From NCBI RefSeq assembly GCF_000164865.1, contig NC_014618.1, positions 2,046,001-2,110,000 on the forward strand: a DNA stretch of 64,000 bases, read 5' to 3'. Position 1 is the stretch's first letter; each line of letters begins with the position of its first letter. Below are positions 22,386-32,297 of this stretch, piece after piece. Source of the DNA: [Enterobacter] lignolyticus SCF1. GTDB taxonomy: Bacteria; Pseudomonadota; Gammaproteobacteria; Enterobacterales; Enterobacteriaceae. A program made the position numbers and the translations under genes. Below the pieces are notes generated by a model. It was not told the DNA's origin. It saw only the letters and a program-made list of their open reading frames with translations, and made no database searches.

Positions 22386-25022
22386 TTAACGCGGCAGGGC
22401 AGTACCCCAGTCGCGCCACTCTTTGGGTTCCGTCTCCTGCAGCAGGAAGTGCTTACCTTCCTGCGCTTTCGGCGCCAGCGGGATCCCCGGCGGGGTGGCA
22501 AACGCGATACCGCCGCGAATGAACTGGTTGAAGGTGCCGGTTTTCACGACGCCGCCCACCAGGCCGAAGTTGAGGCTGTAGCCGGAGGCGAGCCAGAACA
22601 CGGAGTTGTTGCGCACCAGGTGCTGATAGCGTTTGCTGATGCGCAGCGCCACCATCACCCTGTCGGAAAGCGAGCCCAGCTGCATCCCGGTGACCGTACC
22701 GACCTCGATGCCGCGGAACAGCACCGGCGTGCCGATGCTCAGGGAACCGGCTTCCGGCGCTTCAACCACAATACTCAGGCCGTCCAGATAGCGCGAGTCG
22801 GTAATGGTGGCTTCCTGTAGCTCAAAATCGCGCCGCGGGTTGCCGCCGCGTCCGGGCTCAACGTTGATATACGGCTGGAGGATAGTGTCCAGATGCTCCA
22901 CCCCGGCCGCAGAAATCTGCGGTGTGACTACCGAGAAGCGGGTGCCGCTGCGGGCGAAGTTGTCGACATATTCCGGATAAAGCACGGCTTTGACCTGCAC
23001 TTCGTTGCGCTCGGTGACCAGGTCCAGCGACTGTATCTGCCCGATATCGATGCCCAGGTAGCGGATAGGCATGCCCGGCGAGAGCTTACCGGCGTCGAAG
23101 GCGTGAAGCGTAATCTGCCCCCCGACGGCGCGGGCTGCGGTTTCCGACGGATAGAGGATCTGCTTGCCGCCTTTGCGTGCGTTCACGCTGGCGCCGCTCA
23201 GGTTATCAAAACTGATCGCGCCTTTGAGGGCACGGGAGAGCGGGGAGGCCTGAACCGTCAGGCCGCTGCCGTTGAGCTGTACCTTGGCGCCGCCTTCTGC
23301 CCAGAACACGCTGTTCGTCGTCAGCAGATTACGGTACTCCGGCTTGATGTGCAGGCTGATATCGAAAGCGTTGGCTTTCGGGCGCACGGTAATCACTTCA
23401 CCGACTTCGAATTTGCGGTACAGCACGACGGAGCCTGCCTGCACGTCCGGCAGGGTGTCGGCGGTCAGAGTCAGGGTGGTGGTCGGCAGGTCGCTGATGC
23501 TGTTTTCCTGCGCTTTTTCCAGGTTAGCGTACAGCGGATAGCTGCTTTTCATCGCGCCGCTGGTGCCCGGGAGGATACGAATCCCACCGTTTAGCCACTC
23601 GCTGGCGCTGGCGCCGAGGAACTGAACGCCGTCAATCCCTACCTTGACGTCCATCCGGCTGTTCACCACGAATTTACTGTCGCCGTGCATCAGGTTGCGG
23701 TACTGCGGGTCGATAGCCACGGCGAACGAGATCCCCTGGTTTGACAGCGTCCGCTCCAGCACCTGGCCGACCTTGATGCCGTGGAGGATAAGCGGCTGTC
23801 CGGCGTCGATGCCGTAGCTTTCCGGCGCGGTGAGGGTCAGGGTTTCAACGCCGGGCTCCTGCAGCAGCGTTTTATCGGCCGGGAGGACTACAAACTGGTC
23901 GCGCGGCTCGCCTTCGCCGGGCACCAGCTCAAAGGTGCTGCCGGTCAGCAGCGAGCTGAGGCTGGTGTTTTCCAGCGACAGCTTCGGGTTGCGCAGCTCA
24001 ATGCGGGTGTTTGTACGTAGCAGGTTCACCACGCTCGGGTCGACAGTCATTTCACCGCTCACCGAGCCGCCCGGGTTGAGCGTCAGTTTGGTGAGCTGGC
24101 CGACCTCCAGCCCCTGGTACATCAGCGGGGTTGAGCCCGCTTTGAGACCCGCGCCGTCCGGGAGATCGAGCTTCACCAGCACGCCGCGCTGGCTGTGCGC
24201 AAGATCTTCATACAGGCTGAATTCGTCGTTTTGCCGGGCGGACTCAGAATTTTCCGGCGAGTCAAAGGCAATGGCGCCGTTGACCAGTGCGGCCAGGCTT
24301 TCCAGCTGTACTTTGGCGCCGCTGAGGCCGACATCGGCCTTAATTCCCGACACGTTCCAGAAACGACTGTCCTTTTTGACCAGATTAGTAAAGCGGCGGT
24401 CAATCAGAATATCGACCGTCACGCCCTGCTTGTTGTCGTTGAGGGTGTAGTCATAGACCTTGCCAACCGGGATCTTGCGAAAGTAGACCAGCGAACCGCT
24501 GTTCAGCGAGCCAAGATCCGGCGCGCGCAGATGAATCATCAGCTCGCCGTTGTTCAGCCGGTAGCGGGGCTGGGTATCCAGCGCCGTGAAATGGCTCTGC
24601 GGGATGCCTTTACCCGGCATCATGCCGATATAGTTCCCGCCGACCAGCGCATCAAGGCCTGAGACCCCGGCAAGAGACGCCTTCGGCGTCACAAGCCAGA
24701 ACTGGGTATCGGCGCGCAAAGCGTCCTTTAGATCGCCTTTGATGCTGGCCTTGACCTCAATTTTGTTCAGATCTTTACTCAGGGTGATATCTTCGACGGT
24801 GCCCACTTCAACCCCCTGATAGCGCACCGGCGTGCGCCCAGGCACAATGCCGTCGGCGGACATAAAGTCGATAGTTATCGTTGTTCCGCGGTCGTCATAG
24901 GTGTTCCAGATAAGCCAGCCGGCTATCATGAATGCAATCACCGGCAAGAGCCAGAAAGGCGAGATACGACGTTTTGTTTTAATTCTCGCTTCAGTCGGTG
25001 AAGCGGGCGTTTCCTGACTCAT
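22386..25022 (-). CDS. letB: LetB (YebT), seven-MCE-domain intermembrane lipid transport tunnel
   Basis: The 878-aa protein (E. coli 877-879) has a short cytosolic tail, one N-terminal TM (FWLLPVIAFMIAGWLIW) and a large periplasmic part with seven MCE repeats. Repeats are recognisable by recurring patterns such as VRYQGVEVGTVEDITLSKD, LMYQGLEVGQLTKLTLN, LILHGIKVGQVLERTLS, IRYLGIDIGQIQSLDL and VLFRGIEVGTVTGMQLG. LetB forms a stacked hexameric tube that carries lipids between inner and outer membranes. The start overlaps the end of letA by 32 bases, implying translational coupling. Confidence 0.96.
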   Translation of the reverse strand: MSQETPASPTEARIKTKRRISPFWLLPVIAFMIAGWLIWNTYDDRGTTITIDFMSADGIVPGRTPVRYQGVEVGTVEDITLSKDLNKIEVKASIKGDLKDALRADTQFWLVTPKASLAGVSGLDALVGGNYIGMMPGKGIPQSHFTALDTQPRYRLNNGELMIHLRAPDLGSLNSGSLVYFRKIPVGKVYDYTLNDNKQGVTVDILIDRRFTNLVKKDSRFWNVSGIKADVGLSGAKVQLESLAALVNGAIAFDSPENSESARQNDEFSLYEDLAHSQRGVLVKLDLPDGAGLKAGSTPLMYQGLEVGQLTKLTLNPGGSVSGEMTVDPSVVNLLRTNTRIELRNPKLSLENTSLSSLLTGSTFELVPGEGEPRDQFVVLPADKTLLQEPGVETLTLTAPESYGIDAGQPLILHGIKVGQVLERTLSNQGISFAVAIDPQYRNLMHGDSKFVVNSRMDVKVGIDGVQFLGASASEWLNGGIRILPGTSGAMKSSYPLYANLEKAQENSISDLPTTTLTLTADTLPDVQAGSVVLYRKFEVGEVITVRPKANAFDISLHIKPEYRNLLTTNSVFWAEGGAKVQLNGSGLTVQASPLSRALKGAISFDNLSGASVNARKGGKQILYPSETAARAVGGQITLHAFDAGKLSPGMPIRYLGIDIGQIQSLDLVTERNEVQVKAVLYPEYVDNFARSGTRFSVVTPQISAAGVEHLDTILQPYINVEPGRGGNPRRDFELQEATITDSRYLDGLSIVVEAPEAGSLSIGTPVLFRGIEVGTVTGMQLGSLSDRVMVALRISKRYQHLVRNNSVFWLASGYSLNFGLVGGVVKTGTFNQFIRGGIAFATPPGIPLAPKAQEGKHFLLQETEPKEWRDWGTALPR

Positions 25023-26274
25023 GTGCGTCCCAAAGTAAGCGGCTGTCCAGCCATTCAACAGCAAGAATAGTCAATATTACCGCCGAGCCGAAATAAAACG
25101 CAGCGGGTCCCATCGTAAAAGCGAGCAGCTGGTCGCGGTTTATCAGCGACATCATCAGCGAAATCACAAACAGATCGAGCATCGACCAGCGGCCAATCCA
25201 GGTCACGAAGCGCAGTAGCAGCAGGCGGGTGCGCAGCCCCTGTTCGCACTTGAAGTGGATGCTGACCAGCAGCGTAAACAGCACAATAACCTTGGTAAAA
25301 GGCACCAGAATACTGGCGATAAACACCACCGCCGCGACGGCGACATTGCTGTGCGCAAGCGACATGATGCCCGACATAATCGTATCTTCCTGCCGCGCGC
25401 CGTTGACGTAGATGATAGAGATAGGCAGCAGGTTGGCCGGGAACAATAATACCAGCGAAGCGATAAGCGCCGCCCAGCTTTTTTGCAGGCTGAAAGGGCG
25501 GCGATGGCGAAGCGGCACATGGCAGCGGCGGCAGCGTCCGCGCGCATCGGCGAACCCGGTATGCTGGCAGCCGAGGCAGACCTGCAGGCCGGGGTCAGGT
25601 CGGGTCGCGGGACGCTGAGGGTAAAAACGCTCCCACAGCTGCTCCACGTTCAGGTGAATCAGCGTCAGAATGCTGAGCAGCACCAGCGCCACAAACGCCA
25701 CCAGGCCAATGCCTGGCTGCAAAAACGCGTAGTCTTTCACTTTGATGGAGGCGACGCCGATACCGACAAGATAGATATCCAGCATTACCCACTCTTTGAG
25801 CTTTTCGAGCATCAGCAGGACGGGGCGCAGATTCATTCCGAGAATATTGCCAAGCCACAAGTAGGTTATCGCCGTCACCAGCAGCATCGGGGCGGCGACG
25901 GTACAGAACAGGACCATGGCGGCGGGGATCGGGTCGCCCTGTTCGGTCATCTGCCAGATGCCCTGCATCAGGTTAGCGTCTATCCTTACGCCAAGCAGGT
26001 GCAGGCGCAGCAGCGGCTCGCCCCAGGCAAAGGGCATCAGCATGATCATCGTGATGGCCATCGCCGCCAGCCGCGTCAGCGACCAGTCGCGTCCGTCGCG
26101 GATTTTGGCGTTGCAGCAGGGGCAGTACGCGCTTTGGTGCTTCTTGACCACCGGCAGGCTGAACATCGTATCGCACTGCGGACAGCGATGATAATTAGCG
26201 GGAACTTGCAGATTGCTGACTTTGTGAATTGCCAGCTTTTTCCCTAATGAATTTTGCGTCGCTCTCAGTGCCAT
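24991..26274 (-). CDS. letA: LetA (YebS), inner-membrane partner of LetB
   Basis: A 427-aa PqiA-family protein with two tandem modules, each a zinc ribbon followed by four TM helices. The first ribbon is at C31-C34 and C51-C54 (HRCPQCD, AYCPCCNAK). The second is VCLGCQHTG with GRCRRCHVPL. LetA supplies or receives lipid at the base of the LetB tunnel. Length equals E. coli YebS. It is divergent from msrC across 143 bases. Confidence 0.95.
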   Translation of the reverse strand: MALRATQNSLGKKLAIHKVSNLQVPANYHRCPQCDTMFSLPVVKKHQSAYCPCCNAKIRDGRDWSLTRLAAMAITMIMLMPFAWGEPLLRLHLLGVRIDANLMQGIWQMTEQGDPIPAAMVLFCTVAAPMLLVTAITYLWLGNILGMNLRPVLLMLEKLKEWVMLDIYLVGIGVASIKVKDYAFLQPGIGLVAFVALVLLSILTLIHLNVEQLWERFYPQRPATRPDPGLQVCLGCQHTGFADARGRCRRCHVPLRHRRPFSLQKSWAALIASLVLLFPANLLPISIIYVNGARQEDTIMSGIMSLAHSNVAVAAVVFIASILVPFTKVIVLFTLLVSIHFKCEQGLRTRLLLLRFVTWIGRWSMLDLFVISLMMSLINRDQLLAFTMGPAAFYFGSAVILTILAVEWLDSRLLWDAHESGNARFTD

Positions 26275-26417
26275 TTATTAGATTCGCAAATGAATGTATA
26301 ACGCTATCTTAACCTATGAATGGAATCATCTTGAGCCTTAGCGCATTTAATGCTTATTTTATTAGGCTATGCGTCGGATTTCGGCAATTAAAGTAAGACA
26401 AACCAAGTGACTATATA

Positions 26418-26915
26418 ATGAGCAAAACAGAGTTTTACGCGGATCTGAACCGCGATTTTCAGGCATTAATGGCAGGTGAAACCAGTTTCTTAGCCACACT
26501 CTCTAATACCAGCGCGCTGCTGTTTGAGCGCCTGGCGTCGGTGAACTGGGCTGGCTTCTATCTTCTGGAGGGCAAAACCCTGGTACTGGCCCCGTTCCAG
26601 GGCAAAATTGCCTGTGTGCGTATTCCCGTCGGCCGCGGCGTTTGCGGTACCGCTGTCGCCGAAAACCGCGTTCAGCGCGTAGAGGATGTGCATGCGTTTG
26701 ACGGCCATATCGCCTGTGACGCTGCGAGCAATTCTGAAATTGTTCTGCCTCTGACCGTTAACGGACAGATTATCGGCGTACTGGACATCGACAGCCCGGC
26801 GCTTGCCCGCTTCACCGCTGAGGATGAGCAGGGTCTGCGTGAGCTTGTCGGTCGCCTTGAGCAGGTGCTTGCGGCAACCGACTATCATAAATTCTTTCAG
26901 CCTGTCGCAGGATAA
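26418..26915 (+). CDS. msrC: Free methionine-(R)-sulfoxide reductase
   Basis: The 165-aa GAF-domain enzyme reduces free L-methionine-(R)-sulfoxide with thioredoxin. The three redox cysteines are C66 (KIACVRIPVG), C76 (GRGVCGTAV) and C100 (GHIACDAAS), exactly the fRMsr spacing. Length equals E. coli MsrC (YebR). There is no clear Shine-Dalgarno sequence before the ATG, but the start is the conserved one. proQ follows after 97 bases with its own promoter-like region. Confidence 0.95.
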   Translation: MSKTEFYADLNRDFQALMAGETSFLATLSNTSALLFERLASVNWAGFYLLEGKTLVLAPFQGKIACVRIPVGRGVCGTAVAENRVQRVEDVHAFDGHIACDAASNSEIVLPLTVNGQIIGVLDIDSPALARFTAEDEQGLRELVGRLEQVLAATDYHKFFQPVAG

Positions 26916-26944
26916 TCAACGGATAACGTAGCATTTACCGATGA

Positions 26945-26960
26945 CGTCATTATAATGACG
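26945..26960. promoter_or_regulatory. Perfect palindrome over the proQ -10 element
   Basis: CGTCATTATAATGACG is a perfect 16-base palindrome that contains TATAAT (26951-26956), the likely -10 box of proQ, 57 bases before its ATG. No regulator known to me is defined by this motif. Confidence 0.5.
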
Positions 26961-27012
26961 CCTGTTCATGCCTGTGGTTTATTGGCTACGTCCGTTGTAA
27001 TCAGGAAATTTC

Positions 27013-27711
27013 ATGGAAAATCAACCTAAGTTGAATAGCAGCAAAGAAGTCATCGCTTTTCTGGCCGAACGTTTTCCTCACTGTTTCAGTGCGGAAGGCG
27101 AAGCGCGCCCCCTGAAAATTGGTATTTTTCAGGATCTGGTCGAGCGTGTTGAGGGTGAGATGAATCTCAGTAAGACCCAACTTCGTTCCGCTTTACGTCT
27201 CTATACCTCCAGTTGGCGCTACCTGTACGGTATCAAAGCCGGCGCTATCCGCGTTGATCTTGACGGCAACGCCTGCGGCGAGCTGGACGAGCAGCATGTG
27301 ACGCACGCGCGTCAGCAGCTGGAAGAAGCCAAAGCGCGCGTTCAGGCACAGCGTGCCGAACAGCAGGCGAAAAAACGTGAAGCCGCTGCTGCTGCCGGCG
27401 AGCAGGAAGATGCGCCGCGCCGTGAGCGCAAGCCGCGTCCTCCGGTACGCCGTAAAGAGGGCGGGGAGAGTAAGCCGCGCAACACGGCGAAACCTGCCGC
27501 TAACGCTAACAAAGCGCCTCGCGCTGTGCGTGAAGAGCACCACACGCCTGTATCAGATCTGTCTGCGCTGACCGTGGGCCAGTCCCTGAAGGTTAAGGCG
27601 GGCAATAACGCAATGGATGCCACTGTACTGGAGATCACCAAAGATGGCGTTCGTGTACAGCTGACTTCTGGTATGTCAATGATTGTACGCGCAGAACATC
27701 TGGTGTTCTGA
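27013..27711 (+). CDS. proQ: RNA chaperone ProQ
   Basis: The 232-aa length equals E. coli ProQ. An N-terminal FinO domain (about 1-120; NSSKEVIAFLAERFPHCF, SKTQLRSALRLYTSSWRYL) is followed by a long Lys/Arg/Ala/Glu-rich linker (about 125-180). A C-terminal Tudor-like domain (VGQSLKVKAGNNAMDATVLE) ends the protein. ProQ binds many sRNAs and mRNA 3' ends and affects ProP osmolyte transport. prc starts 19 bases after the stop and is co-transcribed in relatives. Confidence 0.97.
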   Translation: MENQPKLNSSKEVIAFLAERFPHCFSAEGEARPLKIGIFQDLVERVEGEMNLSKTQLRSALRLYTSSWRYLYGIKAGAIRVDLDGNACGELDEQHVTHARQQLEEAKARVQAQRAEQQAKKREAAAAAGEQEDAPRRERKPRPPVRRKEGGESKPRNTAKPAANANKAPRAVREEHHTPVSDLSALTVGQSLKVKAGNNAMDATVLEITKDGVRVQLTSGMSMIVRAEHLVF

Positions 27712-27730
27712 AACGGAGGCCGGGCCTGGC

Positions 27731-29779
27731 ATGAACACATTTTTTAAGGTCACCGCGCTCGCTGGCATGCTGTTACTGGCAGGCCAGTCGTTTGCTGTGG
27801 ACGATATTACCCGTATAGACCAGATTCCTGTTCTGAAGGAAGAGCCGCAGCATGCGACGGTCAGTGAGCGCGTTACGTCACGCTTCACCCGGTCGCACTA
27901 CCGCCAGTTCGATCTGGATAACGCCTTTTCCGCGAAAATCTTCGATCGCTACCTGAACCTGCTGGACTACAGCCACAACGTCCTGTTGGCCAGCGACATT
28001 GCGAAATTTGAGCCGCGTAAAACGCAGGTCGGCGACGAGCTGCGCAGCGGCAAGCTCGACGTGTTTTACGATCTCTACAATCTGGCGCAAAAGCGCCGGT
28101 TTGAGCGCTATCAGTACGCGCTGAAGGTGCTGGCGCGTCCAATGGATTTCACCGGCAACGACACCTTCAACCTCGACCGCAGCAAAACCCCGTGGCCGAA
28201 GGATGAGGCGGAGCTGAACGCGCTGTGGGATGCGAAAGTCAAATTTGACGAACTCAGCCTCAAGCTCGCCGGGAAAAACGATCAGGAAATCCGCGATACC
28301 CTGACGCGTCGCTACAAGTTTGCTATTCGCCGTCTGGCGCAGACCAACAGCGAAGACGTTTTCTCACTGGCGATGACGGCGTTTGCCCACGAAATCGATC
28401 CGCACACCAACTACCTGTCCCCGCGCAACACCGAGCAGTTCAATACCGAGATGAGCCTGTCTCTGGAAGGGATTGGCGCGGTGCTGCAGATGGATGACGA
28501 CTACACGGTCATCAACTCCATGGTTGCGGGCGGTCCTGCGGCGAAGAGCAAAGCGATTAGCGTTGGCGACCGTATCGTCGGCGTCGGTCAGACCGGCAAG
28601 GGCATGGTTGACGTTATCGGCTGGCGTCTTGATGACGTCGTGGCGCTGATTAAAGGACCGAAGGGCAGCAAAGTCCGCCTGGAGATTCTGCCGGCGGGGA
28701 AAGGGGCGAAGACGCGTGTCGTGACCTTAACGCGCGAACGCATTCGTCTTGAAGACCGCGCGGTGAAGATGTCGGTGAAAACCGTCGGTAAAGAAAAAGT
28801 CGGCGTGCTGGATATTCCGGGCTTCTACGTTGGCTTAACGGACGACGTCAAAGCGCAGCTGCAGAAGCTGGAAAAACAGAACGTCAGCAGCATTATCATC
28901 GATCTGCGCAGCAACGGCGGCGGCGCGCTGACCGAGGCGGTATCGCTTTCTGGTCTGTTCATCCCGTCAGGCCCGGTCGTACAGGTCCGTGACAACAACG
29001 GCAAGGTGCGCGAAGACAGCGACAGCGATGGCATGGTCTATTACAAAGGCCCGCTGGTGGTGCTGGTTGACCGCTTCAGTGCCTCGGCGTCGGAAATTTT
29101 CGCTGCCGCGATGCAGGATTACGGCCGTGCGCTGATCGTCGGCGAACCGACGTTTGGTAAAGGTACCGTTCAGCAGTATCGCTCTTTGAACCGTATCTAC
29201 GATCAGATGCTGCGTCCTGAATGGCCGGCGCTGGGCTCCGTGCAGTATACGATTCAGAAGTTCTACCGCATTAACGGCGGCAGTACGCAGCGTAAAGGCG
29301 TCACCCCGGACATCATGATGCCGACCGGTAGCGAAGAGACCGAAACCGGCGAGAAGTTTGAGGATAACGCGCTGCCGTGGGACAGCATTAATGCGGCTAC
29401 CTACGTGAAGTCAGGCGATATGGCGCCGTTTGGCCCTGAACTGCTGAAGCAGCACGATGAGCGTATTGCGAAAGATCCTGAGTTCCAGTACATCATGAAG
29501 GACATTGCGCGCTTTAACGCCATGAAGGATCGCCGCAACATCGTTTCTCTCAATTACGCCCAGCGTGAAAAAGAGAACGAAGAGGATGATGCGACCCGTC
29601 TTGCGCGGATTAACGACCGCTACAAGCGTGCAGGTAAACCGCCGCTGAAGAAACTGGACGATTTGCCGAAGGATTACCAGGAACCGGATCCATACCTGGA
29701 TGAAACGGTCCATATCGCGCTCGATCTGGCGCATATGGAAAAAGAGTCTCCGGCCGTTACCCCGGCACCAACGAAGTAA
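27731..29779 (+). CDS. prc: Tail-specific periplasmic protease Prc (Tsp)
   Basis: The 682-aa product has a signal peptide (about 22 residues, ending QSFA), a PDZ domain (about 240-325, LEGIGAVLQMDDDYTVI) and a C-terminal-processing peptidase domain. The catalytic dyad is Ser452 (DRFSASASEIF) and Lys477 (PTFGKGTVQQY), the same numbering as E. coli. Prc trims FtsI and degrades the hydrolase MepS with NlpI, linking it to wall growth. The start at 27731 has GGAGG-type spacing; a frame opening at 27683 overlaps proQ and is ignored. Confidence 0.97.
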   Translation: MNTFFKVTALAGMLLLAGQSFAVDDITRIDQIPVLKEEPQHATVSERVTSRFTRSHYRQFDLDNAFSAKIFDRYLNLLDYSHNVLLASDIAKFEPRKTQVGDELRSGKLDVFYDLYNLAQKRRFERYQYALKVLARPMDFTGNDTFNLDRSKTPWPKDEAELNALWDAKVKFDELSLKLAGKNDQEIRDTLTRRYKFAIRRLAQTNSEDVFSLAMTAFAHEIDPHTNYLSPRNTEQFNTEMSLSLEGIGAVLQMDDDYTVINSMVAGGPAAKSKAISVGDRIVGVGQTGKGMVDVIGWRLDDVVALIKGPKGSKVRLEILPAGKGAKTRVVTLTRERIRLEDRAVKMSVKTVGKEKVGVLDIPGFYVGLTDDVKAQLQKLEKQNVSSIIIDLRSNGGGALTEAVSLSGLFIPSGPVVQVRDNNGKVREDSDSDGMVYYKGPLVVLVDRFSASASEIFAAAMQDYGRALIVGEPTFGKGTVQQYRSLNRIYDQMLRPEWPALGSVQYTIQKFYRINGGSTQRKGVTPDIMMPTGSEETETGEKFEDNALPWDSINAATYVKSGDMAPFGPELLKQHDERIAKDPEFQYIMKDIARFNAMKDRRNIVSLNYAQREKENEEDDATRLARINDRYKRAGKPPLKKLDDLPKDYQEPDPYLDETVHIALDLAHMEKESPAVTPAPTK

Positions 29780-29788
29780 TCTCTCTCT

Positions 29789-29818
29789 AACAGGCACAAG
29801 AAATTGTGCCTGTTTTCT
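29789..29818 (+). terminator. prc terminator
   Basis: AACAGGCACAA pairs perfectly with TTGTGCCTGTT across a four-base loop, followed by TTCTT, just after the prc stop. Confidence 0.85.
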
Positions 29819-29975
29819 TATCGCGTTTTGTTCTGCGTCAACGAGATACTACAAAATGTAAAGTTGTGTTTTTCTCGTGACTTAGCGCCCCCCGATAGTT
29901 GAAAATTCTCATAAGACCCATACGATATGGGTAATCGCATAGTGCGTTTTGTTAGAACGAGGTTAAAAGTAAATT

Positions 29976-30857
29976 ATGATGCGAATCGCGCTCTTCCTGA
30001 TAACCAACCTGGCCGTCATGGTTGTGTTTGGGCTGGTGCTAAGCCTGACAGGAATTCAGTCGAGCAGCATGACAGGGCTCCTTATCATGGCGCTGCTGTT
30101 TGGTTTTGGCGGCTCGATTGTGTCGTTGATGATGTCTAAATGGATGGCGCTGAAGTCGGTCGGTGGTGAAGTCATTGAGCAGCCGCGCAACGAAACGGAG
30201 CACTGGCTGATGAATACCGTCGCGCAGCAGTCCCGCCAGGCGGGGATCGCCATGCCGCAGGTGGCGATTTATCACGCGCCGGACATCAACGCGTTTGCCA
30301 CCGGCGCGCGTCGTGACGCCTCACTGGTGGCGGTAAGCACCGGTCTGTTGCAGAACATGAGCCGTGACGAAGCCGAAGCCGTTATTGCGCACGAAATCAG
30401 CCATATCGCTAACGGCGATATGGTGACCATGACCCTGATCCAGGGCGTGGTGAACACCTTTGTTATCTTCATTTCCCGCGTGATTGCGCAGGTGGCGGCA
30501 GGCTTCCTGAGCGGTAACCGCGACGATGGCGAAGAGAGCAACGGCAACCCGCTTATCTATTTCGCCGTGGCGACGGTGCTGGAGCTGGTATTTGGTATTC
30601 TGGCCAGCATCATTACCATGTGGTTCTCGCGCTACCGCGAATTCCATGCCGACGCCGGTTCAGCCAAACTGGTCGGGCGCGAGAAAATGATTGCCGCTCT
30701 GCAGCGTCTTAAAACCAGCTATGAGCCGCAGGAAGCGAGCAGCATGATGGCGTTCTGCATTAACGGTAAGTCGAAATCGCTCAGCGAGCTGTTTATGACC
30801 CACCCGCCGCTGGATAAGCGCATCGAAGCGCTGCGCAGCGGCGAGTATCTCAAGTAA
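29976..30857 (+). CDS. htpX: Membrane protease HtpX
   Basis: The 293-aa M48 metalloprotease length equals E. coli HtpX. Two N-terminal TM helices precede the zinc motif HEISH at 139-143 and a distal Glu in YREFHADAGSAKLVG; two more hydrophobic segments lie around 155-215. It degrades misfolded inner-membrane proteins with FtsH and is Cpx-controlled in E. coli. The upstream gap (29780-29975) holds the prc terminator and an AT-rich promoter region; I did not find a clean CpxR box. Confidence 0.96.
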   Translation: MMRIALFLITNLAVMVVFGLVLSLTGIQSSSMTGLLIMALLFGFGGSIVSLMMSKWMALKSVGGEVIEQPRNETEHWLMNTVAQQSRQAGIAMPQVAIYHAPDINAFATGARRDASLVAVSTGLLQNMSRDEAEAVIAHEISHIANGDMVTMTLIQGVVNTFVIFISRVIAQVAAGFLSGNRDDGEESNGNPLIYFAVATVLELVFGILASIITMWFSRYREFHADAGSAKLVGREKMIAALQRLKTSYEPQEASSMMAFCINGKSKSLSELFMTHPPLDKRIEALRSGEYLK

Positions 30858-30873
30858 CTCGTTCACAGCAGCC

Positions 30874-30904
30874 AAAGGGCGCCTCTTCGCAGGCGCCTTT
30901 TTTT
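30874..30904. terminator. Terminator between htpX and yebQ
   Basis: AAAGG(G)CGCC pairs with GGCGCCTTT, followed by a T-run, between two convergent genes; the minus-strand use overlaps the end of yebQ. Confidence 0.75.
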
Positions 30905-32276
30905 ATGCCTGGCTGCGAGGCTGGGCGATCCGCAGCCCGCTGATGACCGCCGCAATCACCGCCAGGATGCCCGCCAGCAGCAGCGAGGTATGGGTGCCCT
31001 GATTCCCCAGCAGGTTAAACAGCAGCGCGACCAGCGCCGCTCCGGTACTTTGCCCGAGCAGGCGGGCGGTGCCGAGCATGCCGCTGGCGCCGCCGCTGCG
31101 GTGGCGAGGCGCGGAGGAGACTATCGTATGGTTGTTCGGCGACTGGAACAGGCCGAACCCGGCACCGCACAGCACCATGCGCCAGATAATATCGATGTCG
31201 TGCGGCGCCGGGGGCAGCAGCGCCAGCGCGAACAGCCCGCAGGCCATAATCGCCAGCCCCAGCGCGCCGAGCAGCCCGGCGTGCACTTTTTCGATCAGAT
31301 AGCCCGCCAGCGGCGCCATCACCATGGTCGCCAGCGGCCAGGGCGTCAGCAGCAGCCCGGTTTCGACTTCGCTGCGGCCCATCATGGTTTGTAAAAAGAA
31401 GGGCAGGGAAACCAGCGCCAGCATCTGTGCGCAAAACGAGCAGATGGAGGTACAGATAGAGAGCGAAAACAGCGGAATGCGCAGCAGATCAACGGGCAGC
31501 AGCGGTACCGGCAGGCGCAGCTGGCGGCGAATAAAGAAGAAGCCGACGACCAGCATTACCGCCACTTCCGCCAGCACCAGCTGTACCGATTGCCCCTGGG
31601 CGAAACCGCCGAGCGCGGTAATCAGCAGTCCGAAGGTGAGCGCATTCATCACCGCGCTGGGCAGGTCAAAGCGCGGGGCATGGCTGCGCGCGCCGTTGGG
31701 CGGCAGATAGCGGATCGCCAGCAGCAGTGAAATGATGCCGAGCGGAACGTTAATCAAAAACAGCCACTGCCAGGAGGCTACCGACAGAATCGCCGCCGCA
31801 ATCGTCGGCCCGGCGGCGGAAGAGACCGCGACGATAAACGAGTTAATCCCCATTCCACGCCCAAGAAAACGCTGGGGATAGATGAGACGGATGAGCGCCG
31901 TGTTGACGCTCATCAGCGCCGCGCCGCCGAGGCCCTGCGCGACGCGCGCGAGCGTGAGCATTTCCAGCGAGTGGGAAAGCGCGCAGATAAGCGAGGTGCA
32001 GGTAAATACGACCAGGCCGCACTTGTAGATCCGGCGATAGCCGAACATATCGCCAAGATAGGACAGCGACAGCAGGGAGATGACAATCGCAATCTGATAG
32101 GCGTTCACAATCCAGATGGAGGCGGCGGGGGAAGCGTTGAGATCGCTGGCGATGGTCGGCAGCGCAACGTTAGCGATAGCGCCGTCCAGCACGGCCATGG
32201 AGATCCCAAGAACAATGGTCAGGATGGCGCCATAACGCTGCGGCAGCGGCAAACCATCAGTAAAGGCTTTTTCCAT
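30903..32276 (-). CDS. yebQ: YebQ, major facilitator family (DHA2-like) transporter
   Basis: A 457-aa membrane protein, the same length as E. coli YebQ, with about 14 TM helices. Motif LDGAIANVALPTIASDL in TM1 and the GDMFGYRRIYKCGL loop are typical of the drug:H+ antiporter DHA2 group. Substrate is not established. It lies divergent to kdgR, and in related bacteria has been placed in the KdgR regulon, so a sugar-acid or efflux role is possible. A conspicuous palindrome lies 22 bases upstream. Confidence 0.9.
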   Translation of the reverse strand: MEKAFTDGLPLPQRYGAILTIVLGISMAVLDGAIANVALPTIASDLNASPAASIWIVNAYQIAIVISLLSLSYLGDMFGYRRIYKCGLVVFTCTSLICALSHSLEMLTLARVAQGLGGAALMSVNTALIRLIYPQRFLGRGMGINSFIVAVSSAAGPTIAAAILSVASWQWLFLINVPLGIISLLLAIRYLPPNGARSHAPRFDLPSAVMNALTFGLLITALGGFAQGQSVQLVLAEVAVMLVVGFFFIRRQLRLPVPLLPVDLLRIPLFSLSICTSICSFCAQMLALVSLPFFLQTMMGRSEVETGLLLTPWPLATMVMAPLAGYLIEKVHAGLLGALGLAIMACGLFALALLPPAPHDIDIIWRMVLCGAGFGLFQSPNNHTIVSSAPRHRSGGASGMLGTARLLGQSTGAALVALLFNLLGNQGTHTSLLLAGILAVIAAVISGLRIAQPRSQA

Positions 32277-32297
32277 GTTGAAAATAGGTCTTTAGTG

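Noticed and set aside
21258..22820. 520-codon plus-strand frame across rsmF and letB
   Set aside because: Spans two well-identified minus-strand genes and shows the Arg/His/Gly-rich make-up of an antisense shadow.
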